64,000 bases of DNA from Bacillota bacterium (GTDB taxonomy: Bacteria; Bacillota; Clostridia; Christensenellales; Aristaeellaceae). Below, piece by piece: positions 7,983 to 16,268 of this stretch (position 1 is its first letter; each line of letters starts with the position of its first letter). Made by a program: the position numbers and the translations under genes. The notes below the pieces were generated by a model. It was given only the letters and a program-made list of their open reading frames with translations. It was not told the DNA's origin and made no database searches. The DNA lies in contig JAEWVC010000030.1 in assembly GCA_023459275.1 (NCBI GenBank), positions 62,001 through 126,000 on the forward strand, given 5' to 3'.

Positions 7983-9313
7983 CGATGCACGTGCGGCGTT
8001 CAGGGCGGCTTCTTTCCTACAAAGGGGTTTTCGCGCTCTGCTGGATGAGCTACCTGACGGCATATCTGTGCCGGGTGAACTTCTCCGTGGCCATGGGTGC
8101 CATGTCGGGGGAACTTGGCCTTTCGGCAGACAGGCTGGGCATGGTTGGAGCGGTCTTTTTCAGCGTGTACGCGGCCGGGCAGCTTGTAAACGGCTTTTTG
8201 GGGGATCGGGTACGGCCTGCCGGTTTTCTGCTCTTTTCGCTTTCCGGTATGGCGCTGTGCAACTTGGCCGTGGGGCTGTGGAAGTCGTTTCCGGGGATCT
8301 TGATCTTCTGGGGCCTGAACGGTTATTTCCAATCCATCGTCTGGAGCGTTATCATCAGAATCCTTGCCGGGGCCGTGCCGCCCTGCAGGCGCGCGGCGGC
8401 TTCCACCTTCATATCCACCTCCATCGCCGGCGGATATTTTGTGTCATGGTCCCTTTTGGGGCAGTGGCTTGATGGGCACGGCTACGCTTTGTACTTTCTT
8501 ATTCCCACCGCGCCAGCGCTTTTCATGGCGGCCGCCTGGTTCGCGGTCTCCCGAAAAGCCGGGGTGGATGCGCGTCCGGAGGGGCGGATTCCGCAGAGGA
8601 GCGTCAAGGATACGGTCCGGTTCATCCGCCGGGAAAAGCTGTATCTTGTGTGCGCGGTATGCGTGCTGCACGGTTTGATCAAAGAGGGCATCGCCTTCTG
8701 GTTTCCGTCGCTGATTCATGATATACTTGTCTTGCCGGATGCTTCCCCGGTGCTTGCGCTGGCCGTCATCCCGGCGGCTAACCTTGCGGGCATGTTCCTT
8801 TCCAGAAGGCTCCTGCAAAAAAGCCGCCTTTCCACACCGGCCATTCTGGCGGGCACTTTTGCGCTGATGGCCCTGGCCTGCGCGGCGGTTTGGCAGACAG
8901 GTGGCGGTGCGCTGTCTATTGGACTGATCGCGATGGTATCCTGCCTTTCCTATGCATTGAACACCATCATCATGGCGTTCCTGCCCATGCAATATGCGGG
9001 GGAGAACATGGTCGCGTCCCTGACAGGTATTTTTGACTGCGCTTCCTATGCGGGCGCCGCCGTATCCGCCTATGCATTGGGCAGGCAGATCACAAGCGGC
9101 GGATTATCCTTCACCGCTGCCGTTTGGATGGCGGCGGGGTTGCTGGCGGCAGGCGCGAGCCTTGTGCTACTCTGTAAAACGCGGAAGCAAACCGGAAAGG
9201 AGCATTTCTGTGAACAGCCTTCAGCAAATGCGTCAGGGCTTGGCGGCCATGTCGCCTGTGGAGCAGAAGATCGCCGCGTGCATCCTGGAAAATCCCGGAG
9301 AGGCGGTCAATGA
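7979..9313 (+). CDS. MFS transporter, organophosphate/sugar-phosphate-like
   Basis: 444 aa as read, about 12 membrane segments. Start GTG 7979-7981 overlaps the preceding TGA, with GGAGG 7 nt upstream. The N-terminus SYLTAYLCRVNFSVAMGAMSG, the VFFSVYAAGQLVNGFLGDR segment and the GLNGYFQSIVWSV segment resemble the GlpT/UhpT organophosphate:phosphate antiporter family. The last 35 residues or so (after LLCKTRKQ) are hydrophilic, of odd composition, and lie over the start of the RpiR gene in another frame (overlap 9210-9313). A stop near 9200 may have been lost; the natural protein is probably about 410 aa. Confidence 0.85.
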   Translation: MTMHVRRSGRLLSYKGVFALCWMSYLTAYLCRVNFSVAMGAMSGELGLSADRLGMVGAVFFSVYAAGQLVNGFLGDRVRPAGFLLFSLSGMALCNLAVGLWKSFPGILIFWGLNGYFQSIVWSVIIRILAGAVPPCRRAAASTFISTSIAGGYFVSWSLLGQWLDGHGYALYFLIPTAPALFMAAAWFAVSRKAGVDARPEGRIPQRSVKDTVRFIRREKLYLVCAVCVLHGLIKEGIAFWFPSLIHDILVLPDASPVLALAVIPAANLAGMFLSRRLLQKSRLSTPAILAGTFALMALACAAVWQTGGGALSIGLIAMVSCLSYALNTIIMAFLPMQYAGENMVASLTGIFDCASYAGAAVSAYALGRQITSGGLSFTAAVWMAAGLLAAGASLVLLCKTRKQTGKEHFCEQPSANASGLGGHVACGAEDRRVHPGKSRRGGQ

Positions 9314-10046
9314 AACCATCGGACATCTTGGGCAGCGGGCGGGCGTGTCCGTGAGCAGCATCGTGAATTTCGCCATTTCATTGGGTTACAAGGGCTTTTC
9401 GGATCTGAAGATCAACATGGCGCAGCACCTCGCGGGCTTCTGCGGCCTGAATTTTGACAATGTAACGGTAGAGGATGTGCCCAAGAACGCCATGCGCAAG
9501 ATGATCGACAACGCTACCGCGTCCTTCGCCTGCACATATGACGCCATGGGAAACGAACTTGGCGAGGCTGCCGAACGGCTGATGGACGCCAAACATATCG
9601 AAATATACGGCGCCGGCAGCTCGCTGCCGGTGGCCCATGACGCTTATTACCGGCTCAAACGCCTTGGCTTGCCCGTGGAGCTGATCACCGACCCCCTGAT
9701 GGCCTGCCTTTCCGCCTCGCAGCTTCCCGGGGAAAGCGTTGTGCTGGCCATCTCCCACAAGGGCAGGACCGTGAATACCCTTAACGCCGTGGAGATCGCC
9801 AAAAAACGCGGCGCCTGCGTGATCGCCCTCACCAGCTTCACCGTAAGCCCCCTGGCGGATATGGCCAATATCCGGCTGATCTCCGTTTCCGACGAAGCCA
9901 CCGCCTACCGGGAAGCCGTGGTGGCACGGCTGACGCAGCTTGTGATCCTGGACAGCATCTGTGCGTATATTACAGCCCAGACGGGAATGGACGCCCTCGT
10001 TCATCTGGACAATGAGATTGAGGTTCTGGAAATGTGCCGGAAATAG
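9210..10046 (+). CDS. RpiR-family transcriptional regulator
   Basis: 278 aa. Start is the GTG at 9210-9212, with AAAGGAG 7 nt upstream; this gives the normal family beginning (NSLQQMRQGLAAMSPVEQKIAACIL). Residues 1-77 form the RpiR HTH (HLGQRAGVSVSSIVNFAISLGYKGFSDLKINMAQ). The SIS sugar-phosphate-binding domain follows (IEIYGAGSSLPVAHDAYYRLKRLG, VVLAISHKGRTVNTLNAVEIAKKRGACVIALT). Such regulators sense phosphosugars, which fits a neighbouring organophosphate-type carrier and phosphoesterase. It ends the three-gene operon and overlaps the carrier frame by 104 nt. Confidence 0.92.
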   Translation: MNSLQQMRQGLAAMSPVEQKIAACILENPGEAVNETIGHLGQRAGVSVSSIVNFAISLGYKGFSDLKINMAQHLAGFCGLNFDNVTVEDVPKNAMRKMIDNATASFACTYDAMGNELGEAAERLMDAKHIEIYGAGSSLPVAHDAYYRLKRLGLPVELITDPLMACLSASQLPGESVVLAISHKGRTVNTLNAVEIAKKRGACVIALTSFTVSPLADMANIRLISVSDEATAYREAVVARLTQLVILDSICAYITAQTGMDALVHLDNEIEVLEMCRK

Positions 10047-10095
10047 AGCAGCATTCAGGTAATCTCGTGAGAGGAATAAATGCGGCGACATAGAT

Positions 10096-10236
10096 ATGCC
10101 GCCCATGACCCACAGCACCAAGGTTATTTTCCCCTACAAGAAAGAAGAACAGGAAATACTGGTCCGCCTTCATCCAGCAAAAAGGCAAAAAGCTCCGCCT
10201 CCGTTATGTATGGAGAGCTGTCTTTATTTTATAGGG
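10096..10236 (+). pseudogene. Tyrosine integrase fragment, copy A
   Basis: Starts MPPMTHSTKVIFPYKKEEQE, closely matching the longer fragment at 20678, then a frameshift; the other frame continues AFIQQKGKKLRLRYVWRAVFIL before a stop. Homology to copy B is lost after about 10236, before the TGLRxGE catalytic arginine region. It is the middle part of a Tn916/phage-type integrase and cannot be functional. It begins 50 nt after the RpiR stop. Confidence 0.7.
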
Positions 10237-10306
10237 CGCATAATTAAGGCAGCGCCGCACAAAAGCTTAACGGCCAAGGAGCGGGGGAATGTGGTATAAT
10301 GGTAGC

Positions 10307-10501
10307 ATGAACAAACAGATAACGCAGTCGGCGATCACCGATGAACTTGGTTAGACGAGCACGCGGAAGAAGGAATTTCTGCAGCAGATTGACCGCATTA
10401 TTCCATGGAGTGAGTGGATAGGAATCATCGAACCTCACTGCTACAAGGGGGAGCGCGGGAACAAGCCATACGACCTGGAAGTGATGCTGCGGATCCATCT
10501 A
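10307..10501 (+). pseudogene. IS5-family transposase N-terminal remnant
   Basis: Reading from ATG 10307 gives MNKQITQSAITDELG, a TAG stop, then TSTRKKEFLQQIDRIIPWSE and a following IEPHCYKGERGNKPYDLEVMLRIHL. The W-x3-(I/V)xxIEPHYxKG...PYxLExMLRIHL pattern is diagnostic for the N-terminus of IS5-group DDE transposases. Sequence after codon 65 is unrelated, so the element is truncated as well as nonsense-mutated. GGCAGCGCCGCAC at about 10246-10258 may be its left terminal repeat, and TATAAT at 10295-10300 its -10. Confidence 0.75.
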
Positions 10502-10680
10502 ACGGCACCATTTTGTTGCTTGCTGACATCCTATGGCATCAACCCCAAAATTCTCAATCCAGATATCTCTGCTTTCCCCATCCAAAATTTCCCTGTCATA
10601 TGATCCTGGACCAGCGCTGCCAAATCACCTCTGAGAGCCGAAATCACCCTCCCGGACCCTCAAAACGCCCACTTTTCCCG

Positions 10681-10709
10681 TTGACTAGGCTCAAAAAGCC
10701 TGTTATAGT
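10681..10709 (+). promoter_or_regulatory. Near-consensus sigma-A promoter of tRNA-Ser relic
   Basis: TTGACT at 10681-10686, 17-nt spacer, TATAGT at 10704-10709, ending 23 nt before the first base of the tRNA-Ser fragment. Spacing and position are those of a stable-RNA promoter. Confidence 0.75.
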
Positions 10710-10732
10710 AACCTTCGCTGGTTCTTTTTGAT

Positions 10733-10771
10733 GGAGAGATGTCCGAGCGGTTGATGGCGCTGGTCTTGAAA
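10733..10771 (+). pseudogene. 5' half of a tRNA-Ser(UGA) gene
   Basis: The sequence starts with the acceptor strand GGAGAGA, then TG, the D arm (TCCGAGCGGTTGATGGCGC) and the 5' anticodon stem CTGGT with loop CTTGAAA, giving anticodon UGA. After the loop the expected ACCAG strand, variable arm, T arm (GGTTCGAAT) and TCTCTCC acceptor strand are absent. The fragment therefore ends inside the anticodon arm, probably through a deletion or recombination. Promoter and a downstream terminator remain, so a short transcript may still be made. Confidence 0.75.
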
Positions 10772-10811
10772 GTCTAAGGCATGCGAAAAAAGCTTGATAA
10801 ATCAAAGGGTT

Positions 10812-10839
10812 CACCGGTGTTTGACATCGGTGCTTTTTT
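10812..10839 (+). terminator. Rho-independent terminator after tRNA relic
   Basis: Stem CACCG (10812-10816) with CGGTG (10828-10832), extended inwards by TGT/ACA, followed directly by C and six T. It would end transcription from the 10681 promoter after about 120 nt. Confidence 0.75.
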
Positions 10840-10869
10840 GTGTTGGGAGCTGTTTGATGTCAGAAAAGT

Positions 10870-10902
10870 TTGCCATCCGATTTGTTTGAAATCGGATGGC
10901 AA
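10870..10902. repeat. 14-bp perfect inverted repeat
   Basis: Arms TTGCCATCCGATTT (10870-10883) and AAATCGGATGGCAA (10889-10902) with a 5-nt loop. It lies in the foreign sequence joined to the truncated beta-galactosidase gene. No long T-run follows on either strand, so it could be a mobile-element end or a weak terminator. Confidence 0.6.
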
Positions 10903-11206
10903 CCATGTGGGCAAAAATGAAGCGGCTTCACTCCAGTTAGACACAAAGTATTGCTCGGGGATATCGGAAAAGCGGATATCCCCCTCCGCCGGTTCGTGAA
11001 TGAGCCAGGGAACGTACGTGGCCACGCAATTGCCCCCGGCCTCCTTGAGCAGGCGGAGCCGCCGGGCCCAGTCGCTTTTGGGAACGCGAAAGTAGTGAAT
11101 CTCGCCCGACGCCAGGAACGCGGGCTTTCCGCGCAGAAAAAAACCTGTGCGGTCAAAGGAAACAGGGTGCATTGCTTCCTCCGACCTTCCTCCGTTTTTC
11201 ATTCTG

Positions 11207-11650
11207 TCAACCGGTCTTGACGGGTTTGTCCGTCTGCCTTTGTATGGTGTCCACCCACTTGTCCGCCTGCCCTTTTGCCGGAAAATCAATATCCGGCAGC
11301 GGGTATTCCCGGCCGATTGCGTGGGCTTTGGATTTTCCCATGGGGTGATAGGGCATCACGTTGACTTCCAGAATGTGCGCATGCTTCATGGAAAGCGCCG
11401 CGATGGCCGCAAAGTGATCCTCCCGGTCAGTAAGGCCTGGGATGATTGGGCAGCGCAAAATGATATCCGCGCCGGCGCTGTTAAGCAGCGCAAGGTTGTC
11501 CAGCGCCAGCTTGGGCGGGACGCCCGTATATTCCGCGTGCCTTTTCGGGTCGTTTTCCTTGAAATCGTACAGGAACAGGCCTGTTACCGGCATCAACCGG
11601 GCAAAATCCCCGGTTGGCGCAAACCCGCTTGTTTCAAGCGCGGCTTCCAT
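11207..11650 (-). pseudogene. Glycyl-radical-enzyme activase fragment (C-terminal)
   Basis: The frame from about 11650 to the stop at 11207 encodes the C-terminal two thirds of a PflA-type radical SAM activating enzyme: ALETSGFAP, VTGLFLYDFKENDPKRHAEY, TGVPPKLALDNLALLNSAGA, DIILRCPIIPGLTD, HILEVNVMPYHPMGKSKAHA. The N-terminal CxxxCxxC cluster motif is absent. Upstream the same open frame continues into the glycyl radical enzyme, so a deletion has joined the two genes in frame. Confidence 0.8.
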
Positions 11651-13190
11651 GTCCTGCTTGCTGACCACGGCGATGTTTGCCTGGAGTCCGCCCTTTTGGA
11701 AATAGGCATGAAACAGCGTCTCACACTTTAGCCGTTCGCCATGAAGCATTTCCCGGGAGAGCTTGAAGTTGGTGATGGCGCCGCTGTTGGCCGCGCCCGG
11801 CGCGCACACGGAGTTCATCAGCGCGGTCAGGCCGTTTGCGTCAAAGCCCGTGGGGGAGTTGCCGATGGCGAAGGGCTGCCCCTCCAGGCGGCCGTCGGCC
11901 GTAGCGCCGGTTACGCTGCCAAGGTGGTACCCGCCCGGGTTCACGCTGCTCACGTTGTGAAAATCCAGGCCGTTTTCCAAGCCCGCCTGTCTGGCGGCAT
12001 CATTTATATCCTGCCAGAGCCTGCGCACCATCCCGTCGGCGTCCGGGCCGTCGTTGCCATACTTGGGCGCCGCAAGCAGCATGCGCGCACATCCTCATGC
12101 CCTTCAAAGTTGGCGTCCAAAGCCTGCACCAGAGTGGTAAGGGAGATGCCGCGCCGCTCATATACCACCTTTTTGATCGCCGTCAGCGCGTCCGCCGCGT
12201 TGGTAAAGCCGTGCCCCATGGCGCATCCGCCAACGTAGCGCAAACCGCCGTCAAAATACGCCTTGCCGCGGCCGAGGCAGCCGTCCGTCAGAAGGCATTG
12301 GTACAAAAACGCGCATTCCCCGCGCATCGCCCTGATCAGGTGGGCATAATACTTCGCCGACAGCTCCGCGGTAAACCGTATCTGTTTGACAACCGCGCCA
12401 TACAGTTTTTCAAAGGTGTAAAATGTTTCCAGATTGCCCACGGGCGGCCCGATTTGCGCGCCGTCCATGCCCAGTCCGTCGTGCAGCGCGGCTTCCAGCG
12501 TTCTGGGCACGTTCCAGGACACATCCAGCAGGCTGGGGCTCACCCTGCCCAGCATGTATTCGCCGCAGCCCAGGGGATGATACTTTTCCGCTTCCGCCTG
12601 ATCCACACCAAAGACCGTGGCAATGCCGGGAAGGATGCATTCATCATTGTACAGCGTTGGGAAGGTGCTGTGCCGTCCGAGGGTATCGAAGGATTTTTCC
12701 CAAATCTCAGGGTCCAGCCCATCATACAGGCGGACGGAAACCTGCGGTATGACCTGGCGGCGCCGGTTTGGTCCATCCGCGGCCAAGGCCTTTTCCGCCG
12801 CCTGCTTTTCGTAATGGGCACATACATCAACCATTACGTCAAGGGCGGTGCGCAAGCCCTCAAAAAAGCTTCGCGCATCTGAATCGCCGGCATTTTTACA
12901 ACCCATTTCCACATCCCGCAGCAGGCCGGGAATGCCTTTTTTTCAGCAGCCGGTCCGTATCGCCCGCGAACAGGAACCCTACACTGCCACCCGGCAGCTG
13001 CCCGTTTTCCACGCAAAACCTGCGCATATCGCCGTCAAGGCTTTCCTTGAATTTTGACACGCTGCACATTTTCAGCCAAAAGGATGCAAGCTCTTTGAGC
13101 GCCTGTGTCTCTTTCTCGGAGCAGTCCAGCTTGTGGATTGCGGAAAAATCAAAGCAATAGCCCCCCTGCTTGCCCTCCCGGGATAGACCC
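11650..13190 (-). pseudogene. Decayed pyruvate-formate-lyase-type glycyl radical enzyme
   Basis: Three frames together read as one glycyl radical enzyme. About 13190-12945 gives GGYCFDFSAIHKLDCSEKET and LPGGSVGFLFAGDTDRLLKK; a run of seven A near 12940 shifts the frame into the DVEMGCKNAG and KYHPLGCGEYMLG segments (12912 leftwards); a second shift near 12082 leads to MLLAAPKYGNDGPDADGMV, GGYHLGSVTGATADGRLEGQ and YFQKGGLQANIAVVSKQDM. The HPLGCGE segment holds the active-site Cys. The N-terminus is lost beside the response-regulator stop, and the C-terminal RVxGY glycyl-radical loop has been deleted at the fusion to the activase. Exact substrate class cannot be told. Confidence 0.8.
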
Positions 13191-13192
13191 TA

Positions 13193-14389
13193 TTATCTGT
13201 ACTTTACCGGAAGAAGTGATACGCCGTTCATCAGTATGTTCTGCCGGTACTGCATGGGTGTCATCCCTATCAGCGCTTTGAAAACAGAACTGAAATACCG
13301 CTGGTTTGAGAAGCCCACCTGCTCCACAATCCAATAGATGCGGTTACGCGGGTCCGGAAGCAGTTTTTTTGACTGCTCTATGCGAACCATGTTGATGTAA
13401 TCCACCATCGCATAGCCTGTCTGCTTCTTGAATATGTTGGAGAGGTAGGTAGGATGCAGGTATACCGCTTCCGCAATGCTTTTCAACGACAGGCGCTCCA
13501 TGTAGTGCTGGTTGATATATTGCATCGCCAATCGGACTGAGGCGGATAATTCTTTTTCCGCCAATGCTCTTTCCGGCCAGGTTTCTTCGCTTTGCGGTAC
13601 AGATTGCCCATCCGGCAGCATCTGGCGGAAAGCACCTGCAAGCCCTTCCAGCTCAAGGGCGGTGCCGTTTACAACCCATTGCCCGTTTATCTTGCATAAC
13701 GCTTTTTCCACTGACTGCACGTCGCCGCTTCCCTCTGAAATTGCAAGCAGTTCATAACATAGCTCCTGTCCGTATAGCATCCATGTCTGCGACTCCAGCG
13801 CCTTGCCCAGCACACTTTTTACCTCGTTGCGCGCAAGCTGGGTCTTTAGCAGCGCAAGCACGTAGCGGGCGCCGGCCAGCTGATAGTCCCGCTGCTTCTG
13901 TTCCTTTTCTTTTGTTGGAATAAACCGTTCTTCAAACAGGATGTCACTTAAAAAATGTTTTCGCAGCGTGTGAAGGTTCTGTCTGATATAGTCCGCATTT
14001 TCATATCCTGCTTTGATTTTGCCGTAATGCTGCTGCGCGCGCGCAAGAACATTTTTGAGCTCTGTCCGGGAAACGGGCTTCAGAAGGTAATCGAACATTT
14101 GCAGATGTGCGCCCTGCTGGGCATATTGAAAATTGGCGTGTGCGGTAATGAAGATCACCAGCGTGTCAAAGCCGTTCTCCCGAAGGGCGCTGACCAATGA
14201 CAACCCATCCATGCCCGGCATGCTGATATCAACAAGCACAACCTGCACCAGATCCCAATTGCAATTGTTCAGCGCTTCCGACGCATCGCTGAATATGTCA
14301 TAAATATTCCAATCGGGATCAATCTGCGGGATCATTTTGGAAAGCCCGCTTAAAATCACCTGTTCGTCATCGATAATAACGATATTCAT
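13193..14389 (-). CDS. YesN-type AraC response regulator
   Basis: 398 aa. Receiver domain at residues 1-120 with acidic pocket IIDDE, phosphoacceptor Asp54 (VLVDISMPGMDG), conserved Thr (FITAHA) and Lys (LLKPVS). A middle linker precedes a C-terminal AraC domain (about 290-390: LSLKSIAEAVYLHPTYLSNI, FKKQTGYAMVDYINMVRIEQ, VGFSNQRYFSSVFKALIGMT). It overlaps the histidine kinase stop by 4 nt (ATGA), so both are one translational unit. Together they probably activate the sugar ABC genes upstream in the same operon. Confidence 0.93.
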   Translation of the reverse strand: MNIVIIDDEQVILSGLSKMIPQIDPDWNIYDIFSDASEALNNCNWDLVQVVLVDISMPGMDGLSLVSALRENGFDTLVIFITAHANFQYAQQGAHLQMFDYLLKPVSRTELKNVLARAQQHYGKIKAGYENADYIRQNLHTLRKHFLSDILFEERFIPTKEKEQKQRDYQLAGARYVLALLKTQLARNEVKSVLGKALESQTWMLYGQELCYELLAISEGSGDVQSVEKALCKINGQWVVNGTALELEGLAGAFRQMLPDGQSVPQSEETWPERALAEKELSASVRLAMQYINQHYMERLSLKSIAEAVYLHPTYLSNIFKKQTGYAMVDYINMVRIEQSKKLLPDPRNRIYWIVEQVGFSNQRYFSSVFKALIGMTPMQYRQNILMNGVSLLPVKYR

Positions 14390-16170
14390 TCGCTGCCCAC
14401 CCTCCGCGCATCCTGTATGCGGATCAATACTTGCGTGCCGGAACCGTATTCACTTTCCACAGATATGCTGGAGGCTGCGTTCATGTAGCTTAGGCGCGCG
14501 GCTACGTTCTGCAGGCCTATATGCCGCTGCGCCGCCTTGCCCGGCTCGCGGAGCAGGCGGTTGATTTCCTCAACCTCCTCCCTGGGCATTCCCGCGCCGT
14601 TGTCCGCTATGCCAAGCGCATACACCCCGGACTCGTTTTCAAACCTGCCGTTAATACGCAGTATATTGCCGTGTTCCCTGCCCGCAAAGCCGTGCAGAAC
14701 CGCATTTTCCACAATGGGCTGCAGTGTCTGGCGGGGCAGATAAACTTCACTTGCCCCTTCAACTGCGGTTTCCAGCCGGATGTCACACCCCCGGATAATG
14801 ATATGCACGGATAAATACTCCCTTACGTTTTGCAGCTCCTGTTCCAAAGTAACATGCCAGCTTCCGCTGGCCATGGAGTACTGCATCAGGTGACTGAGCG
14901 CCACCACGGTTTCAGCCAGCTCATTCTGTCCGTGCTCCACCAGTTTCCAATGGAGCATATCGAAGGTATTCATCAGAAAGTGCGGGCGTATTTGCGACTG
15001 GAGCGCCTTGAACTGCGCTTCCTGCATAAGGAGCTTTTCCCGGTACTCGGTAAGGATCAATTCGCGTATCCTTCGCACCATGTGGTTGAATGCCTGTGTG
15101 ATACGTCCCAGCTCGTCCTGCCGTATGACGGGCACTTCCACGTCAAAGTCCTCATGTTCCACCTTTTCCATGCCCTCGATCAGCTCCGCGATGCCGCGGG
15201 AGCCCTGAGCGGCCAGCCGCCGGGAAAACAGGAACGCCAGCGCCAGGCATGCCGCCAGCACAATCAGCAGCGAGACGGTAATTTCCGTCACGCCCTGGTT
15301 GAGCACCGTCATTTTGGTTACGCTGACCAGAAACCAACCCATTGTATTGTTGTAACGATAGACCAACAGCCTGTCCTGATCCATGAGCTGCCCATCCCCG
15401 CCGGTCAGGCTGAGGCGGGACAGATCTTCCCCGGAGAGGCCCGAGTCATTGCCCGCCACGCCATATACTCTTTTTTTGTCGGGGGAAACAAGAAAGAGCC
15501 GGCTGCCGCTGAGCAGCTCGCTGGGATAGGTAATGCTGTTGAAATAGGTTTGATTCAGGGAAAGAATCATAAGCCCCAGAAATTTTTGATGCGAGTAATC
15601 CATGATGACTGCAGCCGCGTGGATGTTGGTATCCGGCCGGTACATACCGCCCGCCGCATAACGGTCATAAATGTCGTTTTCGCTCAGCCAGACAAGGCTG
15701 CCATGCTCTTTCTCCGCGTCCCGGTAGGCCTGGGTGTCCGTAAGGTTGTAATCATCGGGCAGCAGCAGCGTCACGTTCGGGGAGAACATGTGCAGCGAGG
15801 TATCCATGATCATTATGCTTCGCAGATAGTTGCTGCTGATCAGCTTGATTTTCAGGATGGATTCCACCTTGGTGCGCGCCCGTGCCACATCGATATCTTC
15901 CGTTTTGTTCAGGCTTTCGCGGATGGCGGTATCAATAACAATGTCGAAGCCTGTGGAGTTGATATCGGCAAGGCGGCTTTCCAGATCGGCGTTGACGACC
16001 GTTACCAGCTGACGAAGATGCCGGCTTTCGCTCTGCGCGATGATATTGGTCAGAAGCACGGTCAGAATACTGAAGGTCAGCGTTAACAGGCAGGTTAGCC
16101 CAATATAGGACAGCAATAGACGCCTTTTATACGGTATGGTGTTCAGCCGCATCCGTAGCCTTCCAAACAT
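14386..16170 (-). CDS. YesM/LytS-type sensor histidine kinase
   Basis: 594 aa membrane sensor. Start ATG 16168-16170, preceded by GAGGGGG. First membrane segment at about 20-45, an extracellular sensing region of about 260 residues, second segment (VSLLIVLAACLALAFLFS), then HAMP (VIRQDELGRITQAFNHMVRRI), His_kinase domain with phosphoacceptor His in QSQIRPHFLMNTFDML, and an HATPase with N-box LQPIVENAVLHGF and G-box IADNGAGMPREEV. It probably senses an extracellular sugar. It follows the permease genes with a 98-nt gap. Confidence 0.93.
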   Translation of the reverse strand: MFGRLRMRLNTIPYKRRLLLSYIGLTCLLTLTFSILTVLLTNIIAQSESRHLRQLVTVVNADLESRLADINSTGFDIVIDTAIRESLNKTEDIDVARARTKVESILKIKLISSNYLRSIMIMDTSLHMFSPNVTLLLPDDYNLTDTQAYRDAEKEHGSLVWLSENDIYDRYAAGGMYRPDTNIHAAAVIMDYSHQKFLGLMILSLNQTYFNSITYPSELLSGSRLFLVSPDKKRVYGVAGNDSGLSGEDLSRLSLTGGDGQLMDQDRLLVYRYNNTMGWFLVSVTKMTVLNQGVTEITVSLLIVLAACLALAFLFSRRLAAQGSRGIAELIEGMEKVEHEDFDVEVPVIRQDELGRITQAFNHMVRRIRELILTEYREKLLMQEAQFKALQSQIRPHFLMNTFDMLHWKLVEHGQNELAETVVALSHLMQYSMASGSWHVTLEQELQNVREYLSVHIIIRGCDIRLETAVEGASEVYLPRQTLQPIVENAVLHGFAGREHGNILRINGRFENESGVYALGIADNGAGMPREEVEEINRLLREPGKAAQRHIGLQNVAARLSYMNAASSISVESEYGSGTQVLIRIQDARRVGSE

Positions 16171-16268
16171 TTCGGTTTTCCCCCTCGCGCGATAGTCATT
16201 CAAGAAGGAGCGCGAAAGTGTATCTTTATTCTAGCAAAAACCGATATTCAATGCAAGGAATGGCGCGC

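Larger units (their letters stand above)
10774..11172 (-). pseudogene. Truncated beta-galactosidase (GH35-like) N-terminus
   Basis: Start ATG 11170-11172 with GGAGG upstream. The first 72 residues or so (FFLRGKPAFLASGEIHYFRV, then RLRLLKEAGGNCVATYVPW and LIHEPAEGDIRFSD) match the start of the GH35 beta-galactosidase TIM barrel. From about 10956 leftwards the frame continues for 60 codons in unrelated sequence that includes the 14-bp inverted repeat and the terminator. The catalytic glutamates are missing. It follows the decayed glycyl-radical genes on the same strand, so this was once part of a sugar-use operon. Confidence 0.75.

Noticed and set aside
9033..9209. RpiR start near 9033
   Set aside because: Those codons lie inside the MFS gene, are unlike RpiR N-termini, and the GTG at 9210 has a proper ribosome site.
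10733..10840. Complete tRNA-Ser gene
   Set aside because: No T arm, variable arm or 3' acceptor strand TCTCTCC can be found; only the 5' half is real.
11207..12082. A natural GRE-activase fusion enzyme
   Set aside because: Both catalytic cores are missing and the upstream GRE sequence has two frameshifts, so this is a deletion scar.
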